Positions 35,454 to 44,079 of a stretch of 64,000 bases of DNA are shown one piece after another (positions within the stretch are counted from its first letter, which is position 1; every line of letters begins with the position of its first letter). The notes under the pieces are model-generated. The model was not told the origin of the DNA, made no database searches, and saw nothing but the letters and a program-made list of their open reading frames with translations. Location of the stretch: contig NZ_JAHEPS010000002.1 in assembly GCF_018596335.1 (NCBI RefSeq), forward strand, positions 186,001-250,000, given 5' to 3'. The stretch is from Shewanella jiangmenensis (lineage in GTDB: Bacteria; Pseudomonadota; Gammaproteobacteria; Enterobacterales; Shewanellaceae). Both the position numbers and the translations under genes were made by a program.

Positions 35454-36458
35454 TTAATCGGTATCCAACATGTAGCCGAGCTTGTAGGTCAGGGTCGGCA
35501 GCGAGTCTTCGGTAAAAAGCAGTAAAAGGTCACATTCGATATTGTGATCTTCGATGCGGTAATTGATTTCCATCGCCAGAGTGCGGTGCCACTTTTCGGC
35601 GTTTTCATGGATAAGGTCATTCACAGTGCAGTGGCGCCCCAGCACCACAGGGTGCGACTGGCTGAAATGCATATCGAGCTGCTCGGCGATGCCATTCAAA
35701 AAGGCACCAATCAGGATATTGCCTGTGTCGATAAGCACTTCAACTTCGGTGGTGTCATCGTCGCTGTTAAGCTTCATCAGCTTTGCCATGTCCTGAAAAC
35801 TCGAGTCATGGAACAGCAACAAGGCTTCACCGGCAACACCTGCGCTGATAAAGCCCTGACACAGGGCGGTAACCTTGGTGGAGGCCTCGGTGGCCTTGAG
35901 CGCCATGGTCAGCTCGCTCACTTCCAGCACGTTAACGTTGGGGATCGGCAGCACCACAAACACATCCAGAAGCTTCGCCAGCAGATCGGCCGCGCGGCCC
36001 ATGGCCACGTTGGCGATCTCCTGACAGGCGTCGCGCAGGTCAACCTTGATAAGCGGATTATCCTGCTCGTCCTCGCCCTCCGGCTCGGCGGTCACCCAGA
36101 TGCCGTATTCCTGCAAAATGCCGACAATGGCCTCGGCGCTGACAGGTTTTTGAATAAAATCGAGTGCGCCCAGCGCCTTAACCCGCTCGTGGGCCTTAAT
36201 CTGAATGTCGCCGGAAACCACAATCACCAGCGCCGGCAGATCCTGCTGCTGGATGGTTTGCAGCACCTCATAGCCGTCCATCACCGGCATATTGAGGTCA
36301 AGAAACACCACTTCACCTTTACCGGCCCGAATGGCCTCAAGCCCTTCGGCGCCGTTGGTGGCATAGGTGATCTCGACATCCCAGTCTTTGGGCAGGGTGC
36401 GCGCCATCTGCTTGCGGGCCATGGCGGAGTCGTCACAAATCAGTACTGGAAGTGCCAT
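35454..36458 (-). CDS. REC-CheC fusion response regulator
   Basis: The 334-residue protein has an N-terminal receiver (VLICDDSAMARKQ; phospho-acceptor Asp54 in VVFLDLNMPVMDG). A C-terminal CheC/CheX/FliY-type domain has two candidate phosphatase helices: LRDACQEIANVAMGRAAD (E and N in place) and LIDTGNILIGAFLNGIAEQL (Asp-Asn variant). CheC proteins dephosphorylate CheY-type receivers. The fusion with a receiver suggests phosphorylation-controlled phosphatase activity. The ATG at 36458 is used because it gives the canonical receiver N-terminus; its binding site is weak, and an upstream in-frame TTG is possible. Confidence 0.88.
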   Translation of the reverse strand: MALPVLICDDSAMARKQMARTLPKDWDVEITYATNGAEGLEAIRAGKGEVVFLDLNMPVMDGYEVLQTIQQQDLPALVIVVSGDIQIKAHERVKALGALDFIQKPVSAEAIVGILQEYGIWVTAEPEGEDEQDNPLIKVDLRDACQEIANVAMGRAADLLAKLLDVFVVLPIPNVNVLEVSELTMALKATEASTKVTALCQGFISAGVAGEALLLFHDSSFQDMAKLMKLNSDDDTTEVEVLIDTGNILIGAFLNGIAEQLDMHFSQSHPVVLGRHCTVNDLIHENAEKWHRTLAMEINYRIEDHNIECDLLLLFTEDSLPTLTYKLGYMLDTD

Positions 36459-36823
36459 GTTGGGGGAGGATCCTCGTTTGTTCTTCTTATTCAAGATAAC
36501 ACCAAATGACCCAGCCAGCCTGTTTGCTGCGTCAGCTTCCGATGCTTTGGTGATTCTTGTTGCCGGTCAGTTCTGCGCTGGCCGGGTGTGGATCACCCGC
36601 GTTGGCGATGATAGCGCTTAAGTGGCGAGTCGCAACCGGGCAGGCCTGCTTAATGTCAAAAAACCGATGAATGTCAAATATCTGACCTTTAGCGGCACAT
36701 GTTACGTGCAATGGCCATTTATGCCAAATATGTTACCATTCAATCTGGACTGACCAGTGAAAAAGGTCGCGCAGGCCGCTATCCTGCCGTCCCAAAAATA
36801 ACCAATGCCGTATCAGGAGCATC
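36459..36823. other. 365-bp divergent promoter region
   Basis: The gap lies between the leftward REC-CheC gene and the rightward crotonase gene and should contain both promoters. Apart from the FadR-like palindrome at 36743-36759 I recognise no further element and no coding frame with support. Confidence 0.5.
36743..36759 (+). promoter_or_regulatory. FadR-like operator before the crotonase gene
   Basis: The 17-mer ATCTGGACTGACCAGTG agrees with the FadR consensus AACTGGTCNGACCAGTT at 13 of the 16 fixed positions and keeps the dyad around the central base. It lies 64 bp before the start codon of an enoyl-CoA hydratase family gene, which fits fatty-acid control. Confidence 0.6.
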
Positions 36824-37675
36824 ATGACAACGCAGCAAAGCGCCGATTTACCATCACAGAAAAGCGATGCCACCAGAGCCCTGGTTACCCTTGAGCGGCG
36901 CGACGGCATTGCGCTTGTCACCCTTAACCGGCCGGACAAATTCAACGCCCTCAATTACGCTATGTTCAGGCAATTGTGCGCCGTGCAGCGCACCATTGCC
37001 GCCGACCGTAGCTTGCGGGTGGTGATTTTGCAGGGCGCGGGCGGTAATTTCAGCGCCGGGCTTGATATCGCCAGTGTCACTGCCAAGCCCAGCCAGGTAC
37101 TTGGTCTGCTTGCCAAGTGGTTGCCCGGCAACGCCAATCTGGCGCAGCGGGTTTCCATCGGCTGGACCCGGTTGCCGCTGCCGGTTATCGCCGTGATTGA
37201 AGGTTATTGCTATGGCGGCGGTATGCAGATAGCCCTTGGCGCCGATGTGCGCATTGCCAGTGCCAACGCCAAGCTGTCGGTGATGGAAGCCAAGTGGGGT
37301 TTGGTGCCGGATATGGCGGGGCTTGCAAGCCTGCGCGCGATTATGCCCAAGGATAAGGCGCTGGAGCTGACGATGACAGCGCGGGTGCTGGATGGCGCAG
37401 AGGCGCTGAACCTTGGGCTGGTGACCCGCCTTGCAGACGCGCCATTTGAAGAAGCCTGCCTGCTTGCCAATGAGCTTAAAAACCGCTCACCGGATGCCCT
37501 TGCCGCTATCAAGCATTCAACCCACAAGAGCTGGAGTGCGAGTCTGCGCGCCTTGCTTGCGCGGGAGTCCTGGTATCAAATCCGCCTGCTCTTTGGCAGC
37601 AATTTCCGGATTGCCGCAAGCCGCGAGCGTGGTAAAACCGACAAGGCTTACCGGCCCCGGCAGCGGTTTTGGTAA
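36824..37675 (+). CDS. crotonase/enoyl-CoA hydratase family protein
   Basis: The 283-residue protein has the crotonase fold: VTLNRPDKFNALN, the oxyanion loops GAGGNFSAGLDIAS and GYCYGGGMQIAL, and VMEAKWGLVPDMAG. The glutamate usually found in the first active-site position (GGGCELA in hydratases) is Gln here (GGGMQIA). The second (VMEAKWG) is kept. It may therefore be an isomerase or hydrolase instead of a classical hydratase. A FadR-like site upstream supports a role in fatty-acyl-CoA metabolism. A DUF3530 gene is convergent 21 bp away. Confidence 0.85.
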   Translation: MTTQQSADLPSQKSDATRALVTLERRDGIALVTLNRPDKFNALNYAMFRQLCAVQRTIAADRSLRVVILQGAGGNFSAGLDIASVTAKPSQVLGLLAKWLPGNANLAQRVSIGWTRLPLPVIAVIEGYCYGGGMQIALGADVRIASANAKLSVMEAKWGLVPDMAGLASLRAIMPKDKALELTMTARVLDGAEALNLGLVTRLADAPFEEACLLANELKNRSPDALAAIKHSTHKSWSASLRALLARESWYQIRLLFGSNFRIAASRERGKTDKAYRPRQRFW

Positions 37676-37696
37676 CAGATGCTGGCCCGGTGCGGT

Positions 37697-38944
37697 TTAA
37701 GGCGTCTTCTTACTGTTTGGATCGGCCGGGGTAGGCTCAGTCTGCGCCGGGTTTGCTGGCTGCGGATCTGATTTTGACTGCGGATCGCTTTGCTGTGGAT
37801 CCGTTGCTGGTTGCTCTGGATTTTGCGCCTCCTGAGCTTGGCCACTGTCGCCTTGCGAAGTCGGACTTTCCTGAGCCTGACTGTCCTGAGTTTGATTGTC
37901 CTGAGCCTGAGCAGCCTCAAGATCCGGCGCCGTCATCCCCGGCGGCATGAAAGAGGCTGGCTCTGAGTCAGCCTCGGCGCCTTGGCCTGCATCTGCAGCG
38001 TTAGTATTTGCATTTCCGCCTTCGCTATTCCCATTGCCGCCGGAGGCGTCGTCATTGCCACGCTGCATCGCTGGGTTTGCTCCGGCGCGCTTGATGGTGG
38101 CCGCAAAGCCGCGGATGGCGCTGAGGGAGTCGGCCCAGGCGTCTGGCTCGCTGATATTGAGTGCAAGCAAAAGCTGGCGATAACTGAGGGCATCTTTCAT
38201 CGATGAGCTTGCCAGGCGCAGCGCAGCGCTGGCAAGGCTGGCGCGGTTGGCGTCGGGTGCCTGAATGTCGAGCACAGGCACTTCCAGCGTGGCGATAAGC
38301 CCGGGCAGCAGTGCATCGAATTCGGGGGACTCACTGTAGGGATTGATGGTGACCAGCAGATCCGGCTGAGCAATACGGCCATCGGCCAGAAGTTTAATCA
38401 CCAGGCCGGCGCTGCGATCCATCGCCACCAAAATGCGTTTGCCGGGGTAGGCGGCGCCTATCTGGGCCAGCTCGCCAAGGCTTTGTTCGACAAACTTAAG
38501 CTGAGTGTCCACATGCTTTTGCCACTCTTCCTTGCTGTGGGTTGCCATGGCTTCGCCCTGATGGCTGGCAAGCTGCTTGTCTCCGGCCTGGGTGACCTGC
38601 TCCGGCGCTGTGGTAAAACTCGGATGGGGCGGGTTTTGCGGCGGCGTCATGCTGATACTGGCCCAGCCAATCGGGCTTAAGCCGTCGCGAAGGTACGCCA
38701 CCAAACCCGGTGCATCCGGGCCAAAACCTGTGTCGGCAAAAATAATCACGGCACCGTATTGCTGCTTGCCCTCCCAGGGGCGAACCAGCACCGGCAGGGT
38801 CTTGCCTTCAATGCTGATTGAGCGCTGCTGACGGCTTTTAAGGTAATCGAAGACCGGATCGTCGGCGCCATAGGCCTTGGTGCCCGCCGATGCGGCCAGC
38901 ACGGCGAGTAGCAGGGAGGTGAGCAGCGCCTTTGTGGCTCCCAT
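37697..38944 (-). CDS. DUF3530 exported protein with long low-complexity tail
   Basis: The 415-residue precursor has a signal peptide (to GTKAYG). The middle (about 25-270) resembles the alpha/beta-hydrolase-like DUF3530 family: PVLVRPWEGKQQYGAVIIF and the candidate nucleophile region LVAMDRSAGLVIKLL, where the serine sits in D-R-S-A-G in place of G-x-S-x-G. The last 130 or so residues are a low-complexity tail rich in Asn, Gly, Gln, Asp and Pro with QAQE/TQDSQ-type repeats. The start is the ATG at 38942-38944, with GAAGGA spaced six bases. No enzymatic substrate is known. Confidence 0.75.
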   Translation of the reverse strand: MGATKALLTSLLLAVLAASAGTKAYGADDPVFDYLKSRQQRSISIEGKTLPVLVRPWEGKQQYGAVIIFADTGFGPDAPGLVAYLRDGLSPIGWASISMTPPQNPPHPSFTTAPEQVTQAGDKQLASHQGEAMATHSKEEWQKHVDTQLKFVEQSLGELAQIGAAYPGKRILVAMDRSAGLVIKLLADGRIAQPDLLVTINPYSESPEFDALLPGLIATLEVPVLDIQAPDANRASLASAALRLASSSMKDALSYRQLLLALNISEPDAWADSLSAIRGFAATIKRAGANPAMQRGNDDASGGNGNSEGGNANTNAADAGQGAEADSEPASFMPPGMTAPDLEAAQAQDNQTQDSQAQESPTSQGDSGQAQEAQNPEQPATDPQQSDPQSKSDPQPANPAQTEPTPADPNSKKTP

Positions 38945-39261
38945 GGACATTCCTTCAATCAAATCCCAATACCATCAAAATGATAACCCATCCTTCCTCA
39001 TCGTGGCAGCGGATTGTCGTGGCCTGTTGCTGTTCATCTTGCCTCGCGCGGCTTGGGCTCAGTAATGGTGCTGTGTTGGCTCGGCGGCGCCTTTGGACTG
39101 GAACGACGCTGTCGCTGTACTGGATCGGCGCAGCTTCTGGACTGTCTCTCGACTGTCTCTGGACTGGCTCTGTGATTCGGCGTCGCGAATCGGGCAGGCG
39201 AAAACAAAAAGACCCGCCGGAGCGGGTCTTTTGAGTGGTCGGCAGTTGCTTCGGCCCTGCT
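38945..39261. other. 317-bp gap between DUF3530 gene and rapA
   Basis: This holds the rapA terminator and, further left, a GC-rich stretch with a repeated GACTGTCTC/GGACTGG-type motif (39125-39170). Both neighbouring genes run leftward, so the promoter of the DUF3530 gene should be here. Confidence 0.45.
39201..39232 (-). terminator. rapA terminator
   Basis: The 11-bp stem AAAAGACCCGC / GCGGGTCTTTT is followed on the minus strand by TTTTTGTTTT, about 30 bp after the rapA stop. Confidence 0.93.
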
Positions 39262-42165
39262 TTAGGCGTGGCTGACCAGCACCAGACGGATAGCGTCGAG
39301 CTTAAGCTGGGTGTTGCCAAGGTAACCCGAGAGCTCGGTCATCAGGTTTTTCAGGTGATCCAGCTCTTCGTCACGAATGTTCGGGTTCACCGCTTTAAGT
39401 GACTCAAGCCGTGACAGCTCGGCGCCAAGCTGGCTTTCCATCCGGCTCTTGGCTTCATCGGTGAGTTTGGCGAGCGACTCGGCAGCAAACTCATCGCCCT
39501 TGGCAAACAGCGGATGCAGCATGGTCTGGGAGGCGTTAACTAACTTGCTGGCGATATGGCGGTTAACGCCAGACAGCTGCTTGTCGAAGTTATCGTAATC
39601 CACCTTGTCCGACAGGTTGTTGCCGTTTTTATCCAGCAGCACCCGCACCGGTGTTGGCGGCAGGTAACGGTACAGTTGGCTCGATTTAGGCGCCGTAGTC
39701 TCGGCCAGATAAATCAGCTCGAGGAAAATAGTGCCCGCCGGCAGTGCCTTGTTTTTCAGCAGCGCCACACAGGTGGTGCCCGTGTCTGAGCCTGTGATGA
39801 GGTCAAGACCGGTCTGAATAAGCGGATGCTCGAGAGTGATAAGGGCAATATCGTCCCGCGACAGCGCGGTGTTTCTGTCGAAGGTCACCGTCAGACCATC
39901 CTCGGTGATGCCGGGGTAGGTCGGGAACATCATATGATCTGTGGTGCGCAGCACTATGCTGTTTTCGCCGCGATCGTCCTGATCTATGCCAATCACGTCC
40001 CACAGGCGGATTACAGAGGCAATCAGGTCTGTATCTTCGTCGGCATCGGCGAGTTTGGCGGCCAGCGCCTCGGCGCGGTTGCCGCCGTGGCTTGACAGCT
40101 CCAGCAAACGGTCGCGGCCCTGCTCCATGGCAGACTTAAGCTCGCGGTAGCGGCTCTGGGTGTCGTGCATCAAATCCTCAAGCTCGTCGCTCTCGCCGGT
40201 CAGCACCGGCAGCAGGCGCTCTTTAAACTCGCTGAACAGCACATGGCCCGCAGGGCAGGTGGTTTCAAAGGCGCACAGGCCGCTGTGATACCACTGCATC
40301 AGGGTTTCCTGTGCTGTGTCCTTGATAAAGGGCAGGTGGATTTGCACGTCGTGACGCTGGCCGATACGGTCCAGACGGCCGATGCGCTGCTCCAGCAGAT
40401 CCGGATTCAGCGGCAAATCGAACAGCACCAGATGGCTTGCAAACTGGAAGTTACGGCCTTCAGAGCCGATTTCGGAGCAAATCAGCGCCTGAGCGCCGCC
40501 TTCTTCCTGGGCAAAGTAAGCACCGGCCTTGTCGCGATCGATAATCGACATGCCTTCGTGGAATACGGTGGCCTGAATACCTTCGCGGGTGCGCAGCGCT
40601 TCTTCCAGTGCCAGCGCGGTTTCGGCGCGGCTTGCGATCACCAGCACCTTTTTGGAGCGGTGGGCTTTCAAGAAGTCGATAAGCCAGTCGACCCGGGGGT
40701 CGAACTTCCACCAACTGGCGTTGTTGTCGTCGAATTCCTGATAGATGCGCTCAGGGTTCAACGCCTGGGCTACCTTGCCTTCGAGTGTGCGGGCGCCGCC
40801 CATCATGGCGTTTACCCGCATGGCGGTAACGTATTGCTCCGGCATCTCAAAGCCGTGGCCGTGGAATTCGCGCTTGGGGAAACCCTTGACCGAGGCGCGG
40901 CTGTTACGGAACAGCACGCGGCCGGTGCCGTGGCGATCGAGCAGCTCCTGCAGCAGCTCTTCGCGGGCGGCCTGGCGCAGCTCGTCATCGAGGTGCTCGG
41001 CCTGAATTTGGCGGATGGCCGGGGCTATGTCTTTTTCAGACAAAAGCTCGGTCAGGCCGTTGATGGCTTCGTCACTGAGTTTCACACCGCTCGACAATGC
41101 TTCGGCGGCTTCGGCCACGGCCTGATAGCCTTTCTCTTCTTCAAGGAAGGCCTGATAGTCGTAAAAGCGATCCGGATCCAACAGGCGCAAACGGGCAAAG
41201 TGGCTCTGGTGGCCGAGCTGATCCGGGGTTGCGGTCAGCAGCAGCACGCCCGGTACCACGGCGGCCAGGGCTTCCACTACCTGATAGGCGCGGCTTGGCT
41301 CGTCTTCGCTCCACTCGAGGTGATGGGCTTCGTCCACCACCATCAGATCCCAGTCGGCTTCCAGCGCCTGATCCAGACGGCGTTTTTTACGCAGCAGTTC
41401 CAGCGAACATATCACCAGCTGCTCGGTGTAGAAGGGGTTGTCGTGATCGGCAAAGGCCTCGACGCAGCGGTCTTCATCGAATACCGAAAAGCGCAGGTTG
41501 AAGCGGCGCAGCATCTCAACCAGCCACTGGTGGCGCAGGGTGTCGGGCACTATCACCAGTACCCGTTCGGCGCGGCCGGTAATGAGCTGCTGATGAATAA
41601 TCAGACCCGCTTCGATGGTCTTGCCCAGACCCACTTCGTCGGCGAGCAGTACGCGGGGGGCGTGACGGCGGCCCACTTCATGGGCAATCCACAGCTGGTG
41701 CGGAATAAGGCCAACCCGTGGCCCCTGCAGACCCAGCAGCGGTGAGCTTGCCTGCTTGTGGCGCAGAAGCTGCGATTTATAGCGCACGCCAAAGCGCTCG
41801 ATGCGATCGATTTGACCGGCGTACAGGCGATCCTGCGGCTTGTTGAAGCGAATATTGTGCTCGAGCAGGGTCTCGCGCAGCATGGTTTCTTCGCCTGTGT
41901 CGGTGCGCTTACCAAAGTAAAACACCAGGCCGTTCATTTCTTCGAGCTTGTCGACCGTCATGCTCCAGCCTTCGGCGGCATCAATGGTGTCGCCGGGGTT
42001 GTAGATAACGCGGGTCAGCGGCGCTTCGGCCATGGCAAACATGCGGTTTTCACCCGTGGCAGGAAACAGCACAGTCACCATGCGCCCTTCAACCTGCACC
42101 ACTGTGCCCAAACCTAACTCCGACTCTGTATCACTTATCCAGCGCTGCCCGATCGCGAACGACAT
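39262..42165 (-). CDS. rapA: RapA, RNA polymerase-associated SWI2/SNF2 ATPase
   Basis: The 967-residue protein is the length of E. coli RapA (968). It has N-terminal Tudor-like domains ([15 protein letters not shown]), the helicase core with Walker [17 protein letters not shown], the DEAH box [11 protein letters not shown], motif [11 protein letters not shown], and the C-terminal helicase domain with [16 protein letters not shown] and [14 protein letters not shown]. RapA recycles RNA polymerase after transcription. It is monocistronic, transcribed away from the phoH-like gene, with a terminator. Confidence 0.96.
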   Translation of the reverse strand: MSFAIGQRWISDTESELGLGTVVQVEGRMVTVLFPATGENRMFAMAEAPLTRVIYNPGDTIDAAEGWSMTVDKLEEMNGLVFYFGKRTDTGEETMLRETLLEHNIRFNKPQDRLYAGQIDRIERFGVRYKSQLLRHKQASSPLLGLQGPRVGLIPHQLWIAHEVGRRHAPRVLLADEVGLGKTIEAGLIIHQQLITGRAERVLVIVPDTLRHQWLVEMLRRFNLRFSVFDEDRCVEAFADHDNPFYTEQLVICSLELLRKKRRLDQALEADWDLMVVDEAHHLEWSEDEPSRAYQVVEALAAVVPGVLLLTATPDQLGHQSHFARLRLLDPDRFYDYQAFLEEEKGYQAVAEAAEALSSGVKLSDEAINGLTELLSEKDIAPAIRQIQAEHLDDELRQAAREELLQELLDRHGTGRVLFRNSRASVKGFPKREFHGHGFEMPEQYVTAMRVNAMMGGARTLEGKVAQALNPERIYQEFDDNNASWWKFDPRVDWLIDFLKAHRSKKVLVIASRAETALALEEALRTREGIQATVFHEGMSIIDRDKAGAYFAQEEGGAQALICSEIGSEGRNFQFASHLVLFDLPLNPDLLEQRIGRLDRIGQRHDVQIHLPFIKDTAQETLMQWYHSGLCAFETTCPAGHVLFSEFKERLLPVLTGESDELEDLMHDTQSRYRELKSAMEQGRDRLLELSSHGGNRAEALAAKLADADEDTDLIASVIRLWDVIGIDQDDRGENSIVLRTTDHMMFPTYPGITEDGLTVTFDRNTALSRDDIALITLEHPLIQTGLDLITGSDTGTTCVALLKNKALPAGTIFLELIYLAETTAPKSSQLYRYLPPTPVRVLLDKNGNNLSDKVDYDNFDKQLSGVNRHIASKLVNASQTMLHPLFAKGDEFAAESLAKLTDEAKSRMESQLGAELSRLESLKAVNPNIRDEELDHLKNLMTELSGYLGNTQLKLDAIRLVLVSHA

Positions 42166-42476
42166 CTTACACTCTCAACTCTAGGGGAAACTCAAAGGGC
42201 GCGTATGTTATACCAACGGCCCGAATATTTGAATCAGCCTAGAACCGCAAAATCACACTGGCAACCCCGCTATTTGTCATGCCGTTGTAACAGAGCTGCA
42301 GTTGAATGAAACTCAGCGTTTTGGGTGGTTGAGCTTTTGAGGGAAGGGTGCCAGTATTAAGTTAATGACGGAGCAGGAAATTGTCCCTTCGTCAGCCTAA
42401 CAGGGAGGAAGCCGCCGCAGTTACACAGCCTGATGTTGAAACATTATCGCCCATTGTCACTAAAACCGGAGGCGCC
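42166..42476. other. 311-bp divergent promoter region (rapA / PhoH-like)
   Basis: The gap lies between two divergent genes and should carry both promoters. The frame of the PhoH-like gene is open through the last 96 bp, but that stretch has no binding site before its first possible starts. No other element recognised. Confidence 0.45.
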
Positions 42477-43865
42477 ATGGAACAAGACGACAGAAAGTTG
42501 TTTGTACTGGATACCAATGTTTTATTGCACGAACCTTTAGCGATTTATTCTTTCAAAGAGCACGATGTGGTCGTCCCCATGACAGTGCTGGAAGAGCTCG
42601 ATTCCATCAAGGACCGCAAGCGGGATGTCAGCCGCGATGCCCGTGTCGCCATTCGCGCGCTGGAGGATACCCTCGGCGGCGAAACCACCCCCGAACAAAT
42701 TCTTGCCGGTGTACCTCTGCCAGCCCGTGAAGGCCACGACGCATCAGGCACCCTGGCCATCTTCCCCGACCATCAACTCGAAATGAGCTCCGGCCTGCCG
42801 GGCGACCATAACGACAACCGCATCATCAACACCGCGCTGCACCTGCAGAAGATGCACGACCCGCGCCCCGTGGTGCTGGTCACCAAAGATATCAATATGC
42901 GCCTGAAGGCCAAGGGCGCCGGCATCAAGTTGGTCGAAGACTACCGCACCGACCAGCTGATTGACGATATCCGCTTTTTAACCAAAGGCTTTCATCAGTT
43001 TGACGGTAACTTCTGGGAGCACCTTGAGAAGGTGTCCACCACCCGTCATGGCCGCCAGACCATCCACGAGGTGCCGCTTAAGGATCTCGAAGACGACCAC
43101 CTGTACATCAACCAATATCTGATTGACGAAGAATCCGATTTTTGCGGCCGGGTGCTCAGCAAAGACGACACCCATCTGCATATCCTTGACCTTGGCCGCA
43201 GCCGCCTGCTGAATCTGCAGGCCTGGGGCATTAAGCCCAAAAACGTGTATCAGGGCATGGCGCTGCAGGCGCTCCTCGACCCCGATATCGACATGGTTAT
43301 CCTCACCGGTCCTGCCGGCTGCGGTAAAACCCTGCTGGCGATGGCGGCAGCGCTGGAGCTGGTGGTGGAGCGCAATCAGTACGACAAGGTGATAGTGACC
43401 CGCAATACCCCCGAGATTGCCGAGTCCATCGGCTTTTTGCCCGGCACCGAAGAAGAGAAGATGGCGCCCTGGCTTGCCGCCATCACCGACACCCTCGAAG
43501 TGCTGCACAAGAACGATGTAAATCCCCACGGCTCGATGAGCTACATCATGGATAAGGCGAATATCCAGTTCAAATCCATTAACTTTATGCGTGGCCGCTC
43601 CATCCAGAACGCCATAGTGCTGCTGGATGAATGTCAAAACCTGACCGCATCGCAAATCAAAACCATGATCACCCGCATGGGCGAGGGCACCAAGCTGATT
43701 TGCTCAGGCAACCTGGCGCAGATTGACTCGAACTACCTCACCGCCGTGACCTCGGGTCTGACCTACATAGTCGAGCGTTTCAAAGACTTTGAAGGCAGCG
43801 CCAACGTGTACCTTAACGGTGTGGTGCGCTCCCGTCTGGCGGAGTTTGCCGAGGAGCACTTGTAA
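42477..43865 (+). CDS. PIN-PhoH family ATPase/ribonuclease
   Basis: The 462-residue protein has an N-terminal PIN nuclease domain (FVLDTNVLLHEP, VPMTVLEELDSIK with acidic metal ligands, and VLVTKDINMRLKAK). The C-terminal PhoH ATPase carries Walker A GPAGCGKTLLAMAAA, VTRNTPEIAESIGFLPG, IVLLDECQNLT (Walker B) and the GNLAQID motif. PIN-PhoH proteins couple RNA unwinding with nuclease activity. The start at 42477 follows CGGAGGCG. It is monocistronic with a terminator. Confidence 0.92.
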   Translation: MEQDDRKLFVLDTNVLLHEPLAIYSFKEHDVVVPMTVLEELDSIKDRKRDVSRDARVAIRALEDTLGGETTPEQILAGVPLPAREGHDASGTLAIFPDHQLEMSSGLPGDHNDNRIINTALHLQKMHDPRPVVLVTKDINMRLKAKGAGIKLVEDYRTDQLIDDIRFLTKGFHQFDGNFWEHLEKVSTTRHGRQTIHEVPLKDLEDDHLYINQYLIDEESDFCGRVLSKDDTHLHILDLGRSRLLNLQAWGIKPKNVYQGMALQALLDPDIDMVILTGPAGCGKTLLAMAAALELVVERNQYDKVIVTRNTPEIAESIGFLPGTEEEKMAPWLAAITDTLEVLHKNDVNPHGSMSYIMDKANIQFKSINFMRGRSIQNAIVLLDECQNLTASQIKTMITRMGEGTKLICSGNLAQIDSNYLTAVTSGLTYIVERFKDFEGSANVYLNGVVRSRLAEFAEEHL

Positions 43866-43891
43866 CGCCTTTGCGCCGCATCACAGACAAT

Positions 43892-43917
43892 CGGACCCGC
43901 AAGGGTCCGTTTTTTTA
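43892..43917 (+). terminator. PhoH-like gene terminator
   Basis: The 7-bp stem CGGACCC / GGGTCCG with a 4-base loop is followed by seven T. Confidence 0.9.
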
Positions 43918-44079
43918 GCTCAAACACTAAAAAAGCCAATGATTTGAAACAAAATCGTCCACAATTATTTTGGCGTTATGGCCGCTAATTTATGTGACTG
44001 ACTCAGGCTTCCTGTTACTATAGCCAGTCAGGTTTTGCGGGGAGTTGGCCCCGCGATTGGGGATGCCAAAGGGTTTTTG

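Noticed and set aside
40165..41745. 526-codon plus-strand frame opposite rapA
   Set aside because: Antisense shadow of rapA, whose protein is matched end to end; His/Gln-rich composition is typical of such shadows in GC-rich DNA.
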